From: Lunularia cruciata
Lineage: Eukaryota; Streptophyta; Marchantiopsida; Lunulariales; Lunulariaceae
Assembly: GCA_948567375.1 (NCBI GenBank)
Contig: OX419760.1
Span: 62,616,911-62,680,910, forward strand
Length of the DNA stretch: 64,000 nt
Reading direction: 5' to 3'
Shown here piece after piece: positions 46,906-58,843 of the stretch (position 1 is its first letter; each line of letters begins with the position of its first letter). Below the pieces are notes generated by a model. It did no database searches and had not been told where the DNA came from. It saw only the letters and a program-made list of their open reading frames with translations. Position numbers and translations under genes: made by a program.

Positions 46906-46955
46906 AATAAAACAGATAAGCAAGTGCTTAAATAAAACAGATAAGCAAGTGCTTA
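46906..46955 (+). repeat. 25-bp tandem duplication
   Basis: Two exact copies of AATAAAACAGATAAGCAAGT followed by GCTTA, at 46906-46930 and 46931-46955. Confidence 0.95.
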
Positions 46956-48280
46956 TATGCCTCATGCGGCGAAGAATCCGAGACCACAGATTCTTGAACC
47001 TAGTTCGAAAGAGATAAGAACGAGCCTAAGGGCCGGAGCTGAGGGCATCACTACGTGTCCTAGAAGGGTTTTCTCTGGGTTTATCTCCAGGTGGGGAACG
47101 TCCTTGAGGAACCTGGAGAATCGTTCCATGACTTCGCATGACTTCAAAGCTTTCTACTCAGAAACTGCCATCAGAATGTCGGGGTACTGACACGCCTAGC
47201 GAGGTTACTTTACAGGTAGATGGATTGGTTGCAAGCAAATGACACAACACTATATTTTCTGCCTTCGAATCCAACCTTCAATATTTTCCTTGCCCTTTGC
47301 CATTCGCACTTCAGCCGGCTTACTGGTAATAGGAATACCTGCGAAACCTCTTACCCATATTTAAAAATTTCTTCGAAATTTTCTCCTTATAGCACAACAC
47401 GGTGCTCCAGTTGCTTTCTTCGAGCTGGAGGTTCTATGGATCGTCTTGGAGGTTGAGGTATTCCACTCAGTCTAGCTGTGGCCTCGGCCCAGCCATCATG
47501 TCGCCAGCCGGAAGCGCGACCTTCTCCCAGCCAACTGCCCCCGCCTTCCCTCAGAGTCTTTCGCATTACGGGCATCGTCGTATACGCGACTTGATTTGCC
47601 TGGTGTAGCCCTCGGGGTACTTATGCCTGATCAGTCACCCATTACATTTTTGGATATGCCCCCGGTCCACCAGGGTTTGGCACATAGGTGTTAATCTTTT
47701 CGGGGTCCATTGAGTGATCCCTCGTTTCCACGTTTGGTTGTTTCCTCGTCGTTTAGGTTAGCGAGCAACTTTTACTGCTTCCTGCAGTTTCCTCCATAGG
47801 GGTGTTTGCACAAAGGGTTTAGTTGGTCCTCTGTGCTTTCCGGAGCCTCCTTCGCCGGAGGTAGTACCGCTTGACTTTCAAGCACTCGTCAGCACCGTGC
47901 TACGAAACTCAGCCGAAAAACATTCTATGGTTCCCTGCGATCTGTTCCCTGAAGCGAGTTCTAGAAATTAAACAGAAAAATTGGTCGGGCTTGGTGGTAA
48001 AAAGTATGTGATGCCCCACAGGAGAGAGCTAGACAACCCATGAATATCCATATGTCGTGCGACTCCCAGAAAAGACAAGGCTGTCGTCGCCGGGCTCTTC
48101 GCTGCAGGACGATAGTGACACCTTGACTCGGTGGGGCTCCTTGGGGTGGCCCTTGGATGTAAGACCAGAAGGCCACGAAATCAGAAAGCCTTTTTCGCAT
48201 TAAGAGTCTCCGGAGGGTTAGAGCCTTGAGGCGGGGTTGTTTCTCTAAATATGATAGATAATCAGCAGCGTGGACTTTCA

Positions 48281-48307
48281 CCTAGCCCGCCGCTGCGGCG
48301 GGCTAGG
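48281..48307. other. Perfect 12-bp hairpin (GC-rich palindrome)
   Basis: CCTAGCCCGCCG, loop CTG, CGGCGGGCTAGG. All 12 pairs are perfect. No T-run follows, so it is unlike a simple terminator. Confidence 0.95.
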
Positions 48308-48627
48308 TACGGATTCTGCTCTATCTTTCAGTGATGAAATCGGATCTTCCGGCCTCCAACCGCGATTCTTTTGCTGGATGATTAAGACGCCGTACTAAAG
48401 CTCTACTTTATCGACATAGGGACTTGGAAAGGGCTCTATAACAATTACCGGATGTAATTCCCGCGCCTGGCAGCTATACTTTCAGCCTTCCAAATTTGTA
48501 CTGGCTAAATGCCGATTAGACTCTTCCATAAAGAGCGTCTTTCGGGGTAAGCTGGCGAGAGGATTGGCCCGAAACATCTGAAGAACTATGGATCGTGTTC
48601 TGACTTAGAGAACGTTGTGATAGGTAA

Positions 48628-50970
48628 TCATGTAAAGCGTAATATCCCTGTGGACCGGCAAAGTCCCACAGTGAAATCCTGAACCCGCTTTAGCACCGGA
48701 GAAATACATATACACTCCTCTGGTCCGTGGATGCCATTCTCGGCTTTAGCCCCATACAGGAACCGTGGTAGCTTGGGTCTTTTATCAAGAGAAATAGCAA
48801 TGTTAACGCCTCCTGCGATGTTTGACACACTGTTCGTTTTCCAGGCAGGAAGCAAACAATATAGTGGTAAATATTATGTATTTTGAGCTAGGTCTCATTG
48901 AACATAGAAACAGAGATAAAAGCAAATGAGTAATACCTCCGTAATACCCTAAACCTGGTCCAGAATGGATAACGCGGGCAGATCTAGGGAGATCTCTGGA
49001 AACTTTCTTGAGCTCTCGATCATACCCTTTGTTCAAATGGATCTGCTCGTCCAACATTGGCAGATCCTTCTTCAAATGCTCTCTATCCTGTGGTATATCT
49101 GTCAAGCCTAAGTCAACTACTTGAGTATAGCGGAACATTTAAAGAGTATTCACTAAGGCCTAGCCACTTGATCCTTTAAAAGTCTTCCTATCCTCTAAGG
49201 TGTCCAGCTAGTGTCGAGCACTTCGAGGATGGTGTTTGTTCGGAGAGATTTATTGGCCCCAATCAGTAAGTTCGCCTTCCGGAATAATAAATATCCCATT
49301 TGACCAAATCAACAGCCTCCTGCAGCTTGAGGGTCCTTAGGGTCTGCTTTGCTAGAAGGGACCTTAGATCCGAACACACCAAAGAGAATTCATCGTCAAA
49401 TCACAAAGTCAAATGGTCGACAGTTCGATTTCCTTGTGTCAGAGAGTTGCGGCACAAAGATCTTCACTACCGGTGGAAGGGCTCTCAGATTCAGAACTTC
49501 TTAGGATTTTTAGGACTTTTCAGGATTTTTAAGTACCGTTTCGAACAGCACATTTGCAATCTTCCCGTCTGTTCCCTTCTCGATTCCTTGATACCTGTGT
49601 GGGTATAGCGCTGAAATATGTGGCACAGTATCACAATTACAGTGGCATGGATTAGATAGATAGATGTCCTATTGAATCTTTATACTCAAAAGTGTGTCTA
49701 AAATTGTAAAACTTCTAGCATTTGTACCTTATATCAAGCCTGTAAAGTTTGTCGGTGCGTACTGTTGTTGCGACATTCTTTCCAAACTCATCCTCTGGAA
49801 GAACAGAATCGCTGCGTAAGCGGATTCCAATTACAAAAGTACCTTCATTCAGGAGATTTGTGATGTGGCCTAGAGACGGCGCTATTCGCAAACCATAACC
49901 ACCTCTCAACTTGGAAGGTCGCCTTCAGGCCCAGGAAAAGTGGCTCCATCCATGTTGGATCCCACGCCTGAACGCGAAGGGATGTATCGGCAGATGCCCT
50001 GCCTTTCATATAAGAAACAACCCTTACGCCCACCTGTACTAAATGGTATTCATGGCGGACGTCGTGTAGAATTTTCTTGTAATAATCCTGCAACTCAAGA
50101 AATGTATCATGGATAACAGAAATTCCGTACCCCATTCCGGCGAGAAAAATATGTTCACAGACTTCGAAGATTCCTTTGAGATGACGTTGAAAACCCGTGC
50201 CTCACGAATGCTTAAGCAGTGCATTGCCTGCTGTTGAAACAACATTCAGCTCCTTTGGCAGAAGAGTTCGCTTCTGTTGTGGTTGAAGACCCTTTGGCTC
50301 CCATAATCGACTGAACCTCAACCCTCTCAAATTTGGGAGTCACATAAAGATGTGCGATGCAAACTGCAACGGCGGGATCTAAACATACTTCTGCTGCGAT
50401 CTGCAGAAACAGAAGGCCAATGGGATAAGCAAGTGATAATCAATTGTTCGTGTAACGGACGTGTGTCCAAAAATACCGCTGTGGTCGTCAACCTGCCGTT
50501 GGTTGTGGTAAAAAGCTAACTCTGCTGACAATACCGAAAAGCTACAGAGTCTGCTACCTTGGAAACTGTCGTCAAATTTACAATACATCAAGCTCCGATT
50601 ATGCAAGGAGATGGCTACTAATTCCCATTAGAGCGGGCTACTGAGCTGTCAAACCAGCCTTAAGTTCACAGCTGAATACAACGAGAATTCGAAATTCAGA
50701 AACCATTGAATTTTACTTATATTGCGTCCTTAGTTAGAATCATCTAGTTGATGACAGAACAGTGTCGCAATTCTGAAGAGCATCGGGCGACAAATGTCGA
50801 ATATACCCGAAAGTGATGCTGCCAGCATTATAAGCAAGAGCTGAAAGTATGTGCAACCCAAATTCATCGTATCGAGGGTAGTACGCATCTAGATGAGAAC
50901 CTGGCCCGAGGAAGAAAGATGAGGAATGATAGACTTTTCCGGCACTGTTGGGGCATTTGCAAGGCAACAC
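48628..50970 (-). CDS. Unrecognised multi-exon nuclear gene (exon-like segments)
   Basis: A series of protein-like segments on the minus strand, from high to low coordinate: YYPRYDEFGLHILSALAYNA (about 50820-50890); LHNRSLMYCKFDDSFQ (about 50555-50610, followed by a GT donor); AEVCLDPAVAVCIAHLYVTP (about 50300-50400, preceded by a CAG acceptor). Then DYYKKILHDVRHEY (starts about 50088 after TTGCAG) continuing to AWDPTWMEPLFLGLKA (about 49930); LRIAPSLGHITNLLNEG through DKLYRLDIRYK (49720-49907); LKKDLPMLDEQIHLNKGYD (about 49020-49090); and DKRPKLPRFLYGAKAENG (about 48720-48800). I do not recognise the protein family. Exon limits are approximate. Two segments near 49905-49930 meet in different frames without an obvious intron, so it may be a pseudogene. 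Whether all segments form one gene is uncertain. Confidence 0.4.
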
Positions 50971-53472
50971 TCACAACCCGTTTACATAGAACAACTCTCA
51001 CTCCTCGGCGGAGCTCCCCTCTGCTCCAATCAAATTAAGGTGGAGTTATAAAAGAATAACTCACTTCCCAGAGATCCTATGAGGACAAGATGCAATTACA
51101 TGATCGACCCGTTTATTCAGCAGAGGTGTAAATGGAAGCCCCAGCCACACACAGCCTACCATAGCTGAAGGTGTAGCCGTTAATATGCAAACTGAGTGTA
51201 AACCCATAAAGTCTACTCTGCCTTCAAGAATAGGCTGTCAATATATGAACAAAGTCTTATCACTTAGTCGTCATCTGTGAGCGAGAAAGGCGGAACGAAG
51301 GGATTCGAATTTGAAATTTTAAAAATCTAAGAACCAAAGTATACAAGGATGTGGAGAATAAGTCTTCTCTTTGTTTATTCATTCGTAATAAAGAATTTAG
51401 TGTATTATCTGGTTTTACGTGGGCTGAAAGGCAACTCTTTTCAGTTTTACTCTTCTCACGTTCAATTTTCTGACAAAACAGCCTTGTCTGTCGACCTCTG
51501 CATAGCTGTGAAAGTCTGTGCGAAAGAATAAGTCTGTTACTGTCCACATTAAACATCTGCGGAGACTGCTGTAGGTTGAGGGATGCCGTGCGGTCATCAG
51601 TCAGGTGACATGTCAGGTTGGTGGACATTACATCGTCTGTGCGTGAATAAATCTGAAGGTAGCTGCTCTCTGACATCACCCTAGAACTTTCGGGAATCTC
51701 CCTTCAACATCCCTTGTCATGATAAGCATCTTACTATAAGAAAGCTTTCTGAGTAAATATTCCATCTAGACTTGTACAGTCTTGGACTGAATTGAAGATA
51801 GTCATGCAGATTTGTCTTTAGACGTGCACAAGGGGATTAGATTAAGGGACGAACCTATTCTTGAACAACTTTCTTCTGTACTTTCGATCCCGTGTGGAGG
51901 GTCCGGAATCGTTGATGATACAAAGGAACACTCACCCCTAACGAGTTACCAGCACTCCCCATTTGCGAGTCCGCTCCTCTCGATCGGTTTAGATGTCACA
52001 AACTCTGGACACCCAGAGTGCTGATTGTCAGGGAAGGTTAGATTGAGAAGCTTCTTGGCCAGATGGAGCAAGAGATTGTTGAGTGCACCTTCTGATCCCG
52101 GTAGTCTGGTTCAAAGAACGCGTTGCCAAGCGTGACCATCACCCGCCTACGTGCTGCGCAGTGATGTGTGAGTTCCAGGAAGATGGAGTGCTGAACTTTG
52201 AAGTTGTGGAAATGGAAGCGCTATTTTATTTACAATGACGTTGGTTCACTAGATCTTCGTTAATTCTTAGAAGTAGCATATTTAGTTCCACTAAATATGT
52301 TCCACTCACTTTGTGACATAGTCGGTGCCACCAGGGGGTTGTAACTCTTGTGGGGTCCTCCATAAAGGTTTCACCCTATGGTTTGTCAAAACTTCGAGCA
52401 GGTTCGACTTTCTCCCTAGAAAACGCCCAGAATTCGACTTCAACAATTGAAGGAAGATCCAGGGTCACTTTTGCGGTGATGTCACAGTATCAAATCCAAT
52501 GTGTTTGAACCAGTTCCCTCAAAAGTTAATTACGCTCGTTAGAATGCTGAAATTTGTAGGACGTAAACAACAGTCATCTGCTTGGGTGCTCGGCATGGAT
52601 CGGTTGGTGCCTTTTTTCTTCAATTAAATTTGGCTAACTCTCAATGTCTTCCTCCCGCTCAAAACTCCTCCAACTAAAATACCCCTTCTTTTCAACTCTC
52701 TACCATCTATATACATAAGAGCCCTCAATGAAGACAAGACCATACTTCATACGGTCAATCATATGCATGTTCACAAATTGCTCACATGGCAAAAACTTAA
52801 CGTGTCTTTGAAGAGCAAAATGCTTCGATGCAGATGGTGGATTATTTTGATGAGTTCGTTTGATCCAACAGACTTGTGCTGATATACATGGGGCACAACA
52901 CTGACCTTCAAGTGCGGCGCCAACAGGCTTGAGATAGTAAATCTCTTTCTTTCAGGTCGGTAGAACCCACACCACAATCCAAGCATTTTCATCAGTGGCT
53001 CTTCCGGAACAGCCAGAGGCCATGCCCACCATCAGCATTAGCACTAGATACCCTGCATTCGAAGCCAACACTTAGAGTATTTGAGCAAATTTAACACAGC
53101 AGATCATCCAAGCAACCGATGTGTACAACTGTAAGGTCGAAAGGTCGGAGAGACGGGTGATATCGACCATAAATTTTTCATCAGTGAAATCTCCAATTTG
53201 CGTATTAATTACACAGGCCATTTCGCCAATCACGGCTGCTATTGTACATGAAAGAATGAGTTGTCAACTAGCCACTAAATCAAAACTGCACAAGCAGCCC
53301 TCTTATCTCAAGCTTGTGCGCCTGCCTGCCTATGTGGTTTTCTTTGGGAGGTGAATGACATCTCAGAGGCAATCTTGATTCCGAGAGAGGAAAGATAAAT
53401 AATCATTCGTACAGCCAGGGGGGCACATAGACTCTCCTCTTAAGTACAGGCTCTACTTAAGAATGGTGATAC
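50971..53472. other. Intergenic, no gene recognised
   Basis: Between the unrecognised gene and the 3' end of the flippase gene. The longest frame (51260-51679, minus, 139 codons) and 52771-52992 (minus) have no known domain. The latter, with FYRPERKRFTISSLLAPHLK, reads more protein-like than chance and might be an upstream exon of the gene at 48.6-51 kb. Confidence 0.4.
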
Positions 53473-56400
53473 TTACACAGAATTTATATCCCTATTACTA
53501 TGGTCAGGTGAAAAGATGTTACTACTATTATCAGAACCAATAGGCTGCCCAAAACGTTCATCTGGTTGCATGCTGCTCACTCTGTGCTCGACATGTGCGG
53601 TCATTCCAACAGATGTCCTTCGCACACCCTTTTTGCGTTCACGCTTATACATATCGGGATCTGTCACGTGCTTCTGTAGATGTCGGATCTCCTGAATGAT
53701 ATGGTGGTCTTGAGGGTAGAAGGTTCTTCTGTACGACGTGAACACGAAGTAGGGCAGGATGCAAGCAAGAGTGGTAAGGAACGTGAGCAGCCAGAACATG
53801 GGTGAAGGTGCAATGACTTCCGTCAGAACCTTGTAAGCAGTCGTGGACGTAACCGGCTCAAGTGCCCCATAGATAAGCAGAAAAGTGTACCATAGAAGGA
53901 TACTGCCCCAAATTGCCACATGCTGCATCCAAGTAAAGTAGCTGAGGGCTAGCACGAGCTGAATGTTTACTACCCAGACAATACACGTGTACATTATCGC
54001 TCCCATAGCCTCGAGTCCTGGGACCTTGCCATCGCTCCGGAAAGCGATGTGCGAGATAGCCAACCTGTTGAACACGAAGGCCATGACGGAGCTGTACAAC
54101 CCATTGATCATCCACCCGAAGATGCGAGACCAGCCAAACATAAGATTTTGTTGCCCTTGCTGGTACAGGGCAGGGAACTGCAAAAAAACAAGCGCATAAT
54201 GGACCAGGGAGGAGTTTAGGGACAATCTCTGCTTGCTTGAGTGCATAGAAAACCCCAAAATCGCAATTTGCAAAAATGAGGAGTTTTAGGGAGGTAAGGA
54301 ACGTTACCTGCGTTAAAATACGTGGAGACACATCCTGTTCAAACACTCCCAGAGCGATTACAGGCAGTGAAGTAAAAAACACGTTGAAGAACGACATGTA
54401 CCAATCGTTATAAACTGTCTGACCAGAGAAGTTTGAATACGCTTGATAATAAAAGAGTGTGAGGCCAAACGTTATGTTTTTGTAGAAGAAGTAGCAAATC
54501 TGCGCGACAAACGAACATCGTGTTAGACAATAGAAACTCTTGATCAACCTGAGACCTAAGAAGCGATAGTGAAATTCAACAAAGAGAGGACTTCGAAACA
54601 TTTAAAGGGAGTAAGCAATAACTCACCATAAGGGCTATTCGCTTGTAACACCAATGACCGTGAACAATCAGCAGCCTCTCCAGGTAGCGAAATTGAGCGA
54701 TGGCAAAGTCACTAGCCATGACAGCCTGCGAAATAACATGAACGAATCAACAATCATTATTACCTCTGGAATCCAACAGATTAAGTATTCTCTTGTTACT
54801 ACTTATTAACGTTCCTCACCAGAAGCATCCTACTTCTATCGCTTACTCCAATCCTACAAATAAGATACTTCTGTGCAGACGAGGAAAGCCTACCTGCATG
54901 CCTTCCACGCCACTAATACCAATCCCAATATCTGCTTCTTGTATCATGCCGACATCGTTCGCACCATCACCAATTCCAAGACATGTCTTGCCGGTGCCTT
55001 CTTTGACCAGTCTTGTAATCTGCACAGGAGTCTCCTATCAATAATCGTCTAGAAGAATCTAGATAACAAGACGAAGCAGCAATTCTGAGGTACAGTCTAA
55101 TGGTATGATCAACACATTAGGCGACAGTAGACGACAACTCTGTTCTTCTCAGTTTTGACATCCAGTGGGAGCACTATTTGATCATCACAAGGCCTGCAAG
55201 TTCTAATTGGGACGACATGAGAGCGGAACGAGAAGGAAACCAACTCACCATTGCCTTCTGTTTGGGAGAAACACGACAGCAAATGACTGACGCACAGTTG
55301 GTGGCAAGATGCAGAAGTCTCTCTTTCAAGCCGTCCTCCAAAGCATGAATTAGAGACTTCCCATCGATGATTAAAGCAAACACCACGTCAGGATTATTTC
55401 TTTCAAGGTCAACTTGTTGTTGTCCAATCATGAGCTGTTGGGTGATGCTTTCCTTTGACACCTGTAACTTACCACACAAGTTATGTGTCAAAAAGTGAAA
55501 TTGGCGAAATGAGCTGAGATCAGCGATAGTGACTATGAGAACCAGGAGTCGAAATTCTAGATGTCTACCTTTGCTATGCTGTCCTTGTCTCCGAACTCCT
55601 CCGCGGCTCTGACTTCAGCATTTTCCAAGCTGACAATGATCTGCTTCATTCCTTCTCGAAGTAGACTGCAAGCAAATCTGTTTGACAACAAGGAGAAGGT
55701 ATCACGATTAAACACCAAAAGACCTTTTTGGCTTTCCTTATGGCACCTGTTCTGACGTTTACACTGGCTTTGGTATTTGGGCTGTGATACCTTTCGATTG
55801 TTGAGTGACCTTTCCACATTCACAGGTTTCCCAGGTACCGCGCAAAGACACATTGACACCGGGATCGTTCCCTCATCCAAAAGTAGTTGCACGTGCTTAA
55901 CTTCAATAACACGGAATTCGGAGAAAGCAATTAGCACTCACCCAATATTGATAGCAGTTTCTTGCTTATCACCGGTCAGCACCCAGATCTTCAGCCCAGC
56001 CAAAGCAAGCCGATCGATACATTCTGGAACCTGGCACAAGGAAAAGTATTCAAGCATTTAGGAAGCGAGTACACCAGAAAAATCATGAGAACAATATATG
56101 TTGCTGATAACGAATCACAGCATCTCAGCGCGACGATCTAAGCTCACCCCTGCTTGAAGCTTGTCCTCCACTGCTGTCGCACCAACTAGGGTGAGATCCT
56201 TCTCGATCATCTCAGACGCGGAATCCAGCATAGCGTCGCGATCAGCACCAACAGTTGTCTTGGCCTTCGTAAAGATTGCCTGCCATTCGTTGTATTCAGC
56301 CTCTTCCAGCTTGCGATAACTCAGTGCCAAAGTACGTAGCCCAGCCTCTCCATACTTTGCAAGATGGGCCTTCGTCGCCTCAGCAAACGTCTTTCCATTC

Positions 56401-58843
56401 TTTCCAAGTCTCTCATATATAACACTGCACCAAAAACGAGAACCATTAGAAGTTGGAAGGCAGTAGGAAGCCTCTATAACAGGAAACTATGATCTGCCCC
56501 AAAACTATTTCAGCTGAGCTATAGCTACGCAAAAAGATATTCCGTACAAATGACATCTTGCATTTGTAATTTTACCACTCAGTACGGAAGCGGGGTGCGA
56601 TCAAACCTGTCAGCACCCTTGCACATAATATAGATCTGGCCAGATTCATCCTTCACCACCACAGACATTCGCTTGCGAGTACTGTTGAATTCCAGCAAGT
56701 TCAACACCTGGTATTCCCTGCACAGTCAGAACAACTTTGTTCGTTACAGGTTCCGGTCAAAAGAGGCAGAAATCTCAAGTATCCCAGGTTCAGAAAAATA
56801 AAATATGGCGGTAGTCCGGGTAACTCTGAGTTGCGGATAGTTAGTGTGACAAAAGCCACAGCTTACCGCTCGACTTGCTTCCCAGAAGAAGGATCAAATT
56901 CGCGCACTATAACGGTGTTCTGGGTGCGCTTGAAAAACTCGAACCCGAACTCACGAGCAGCAATGACAAAAGCTGCTTCATCGGGAGACTCAGCTTCATA
57001 TGATACCGAACCTGTGGATTCATCCTCCTCTGGTATGGCGGTGTGGCAAACAGCGAGAATCCTGAAGAACTGCAGTATGACATCAGGATTGGGTTCACTA
57101 GTCCAGTTGGCATTTGCTATGCGTTCATCCTTGAAGTTGAAACCCTTGACATGAGGCTTCGTTGACATTTCAACACCCCTCACCTCTCCATCATGTGAGG
57201 AGTTGTCATCATACTCGTCCAGGTCTTTGAGTTCCTTTCCTAGCCTTTTAGCGGTCGCTTTCTCCACCTCTGTTATACCACGTCCGTAGCTTACACCCGC
57301 AATTGAGCACTTAAGGAACTCCATCTGATTGCATGTTAACGTACCGGTCTTATCAGAGAGTATCGTGTCTACTTGACCAAGCTCCTCATTCAAGTTGGAC
57401 GTGCGAGCTCGTGCTGGAGTGTCACTTTCTTGGTGATACATTGTAAGGTCCTGATTGATGAACCTGGCTTGAAGGACCTTCACGACCTCAATCGACACGT
57501 ACAAGGAAATGGGTATGAGATACCCGTAGAGGATGAGCGACGTAACAAGTTGTAACAACGCAGACACTCCGGCATTGTTGGGATCATAATAAGAATCGGA
57601 GTCATTCGGCTGCAGATACCACCAATCTGGCATGTCGTTCTTAGTCCTAACGCCGAAAACAACCGCTCCGATGATGGATATTAGCAGCAGGACGCCGAAG
57701 AGGAAGTAAATAATCTTATCCATCTTTCTCTCGATGCGACTCCTCTTTGAAGGGACATCAGTAGAGTTCTGCATAACCTTAGTATCGTGGCCACTAAAGA
57801 CGACAACTCCATACACGTACTGAGTATTTCGGAGTTTAGAATCCCTGAGTAGGATTTGCTGTGGCCCTACCGCTAATGTCTCACCGTCTAAAGTGATATT
57901 GCCCACGAAGGTATAAAGACTAGGATTGGGATCCTCACAATTCATTTCAGCATGAAATTGACCAATTTCAGCGTCCTCATCTAATTCTATAGTGCGCTCT
58001 AACGACCTCTTTAATTTCAAGTTTGTCTCTCCATCAAGATTCATTGTCTCCACGTAGCAGATTCCATCCGGGTAGGCAGATGAGAGCATGAGAAGATCAG
58101 CTGGAAAAAACTGATCTTTCTCAACCTTCACAACGTCCCCTACTCTCAACTTTTTCCAGGCCCTCGACTCAAATTTCCCATGCCCTGCATGTACTTGGAT
58201 CTTCCGGTTGTTAATTTCCTGATCCTGCGAGCGCACGAGATGACAGAGGAGACTCAGCTAATATCACTTTGTCCCAGAAATACCAAGGTGCACGAAAATT
58301 CGTAAGCTCTACTCGTCTCAATCTTAGACCTTTGAAAGAGAACGAAGAAGCCAAAAGATCTATGTCAATTACCGATTTAGGAAATAACGCAACTCAATTA
58401 CTAACACGTGAAAGATTCGACGAAGGAACCCGAACCTGAGTAAAACGGCGAGAGTCCTCGACGGCCTCTTTGACCATACTCACTCCCACGACGAATACAA
58501 GGGGAGCAATCAAACTAATAGCTGAGTACGGAGCAACTGGCGTGAGAGAGATCCCCGCAGCAAGGAGAAAGTAAAGATTGGCCACCCTCCGGAACTGTTC
58601 GAACAGAGCTTTTGGTAAGAAGGTAACAAGGTTATATTTGGTCGTCGAGACATAGTTGGATTTGTACTTGTACGGTTGTTGCAAGTGCTTCTCCGGATTG
58701 TTACAAAAAACCACTCTTGAAAATCCCGGCCCTCCTACAGGAGTGTCATCTGTGGTACCACCGGGTCTCACACAAGTTGCATATGTGTACAACTTACTGA
58801 ACCTCATGCGTGACTTCCCGCGGGATCTTGTCCCCCGAGCCAT
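53473..58843 (-). CDS. P4-type ATPase, phospholipid-transporting flippase (plant ALA type)
   Basis: Eleven exons, all introns GT-AG: 58436-58843, 56867-58224, 56607-56717, 56148-56424, 55942-56030, 55569-55677, 55249-55461, 54894-55019, 54627-54725, 54308-54499, 53473-54177. Joined they give 3687 bases (1228 residues plus stop), the usual size for plant ALA proteins. ATG 58841-58843 has an in-frame TAA 12 bases upstream and a good context (A at -3, G at +4). Features: basic N-terminus; membrane segments M1-M2 in exon 1; actuator motif DGET (residues 200-203); PISL in M4 (374-377), typical of P4 flippases; phosphorylated Asp in DKTGT (427; nucleotides 57340-57354); [10 protein letters not shown]; hinge [16 protein letters not shown]; six C-terminal membrane segments in exons 9-11. 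P4-ATPases move phospholipids from the outer to the cytosolic leaflet, usually with a CDC50/ALIS partner. Sequence style fits the ALA4-ALA12 clade of Arabidopsis; exact orthology is not resolved. Confidence 0.95.

Larger units (their letters stand above)
46055..48620. other. Compositionally distinct block, possible organellar insertion
   Basis: Sample lines count 48-65% G+C against roughly 35-45% in surrounding DNA. It has many short open frames on both strands, as organellar intergenic DNA often does, but no mitochondrial or plastid gene that I can name. The frames at 46140-46367 (minus), 47961-48281 (minus) and 46467-46718 (plus) look least random. A perfect hairpin and a 25-bp tandem repeat are present. 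Organellar origin is an inference; an unrecognised nuclear gene or a horizontally acquired fragment are alternatives. Confidence 0.3.

Noticed and set aside
48281-48307. Rho-independent terminator
   Set aside because: The stem is not followed by a T run, and the context is eukaryotic.
54793-55044. Plus-strand open frame over the flippase
   Set aside because: Antisense to exon 8, which encodes the hinge motif [16 protein letters not shown].
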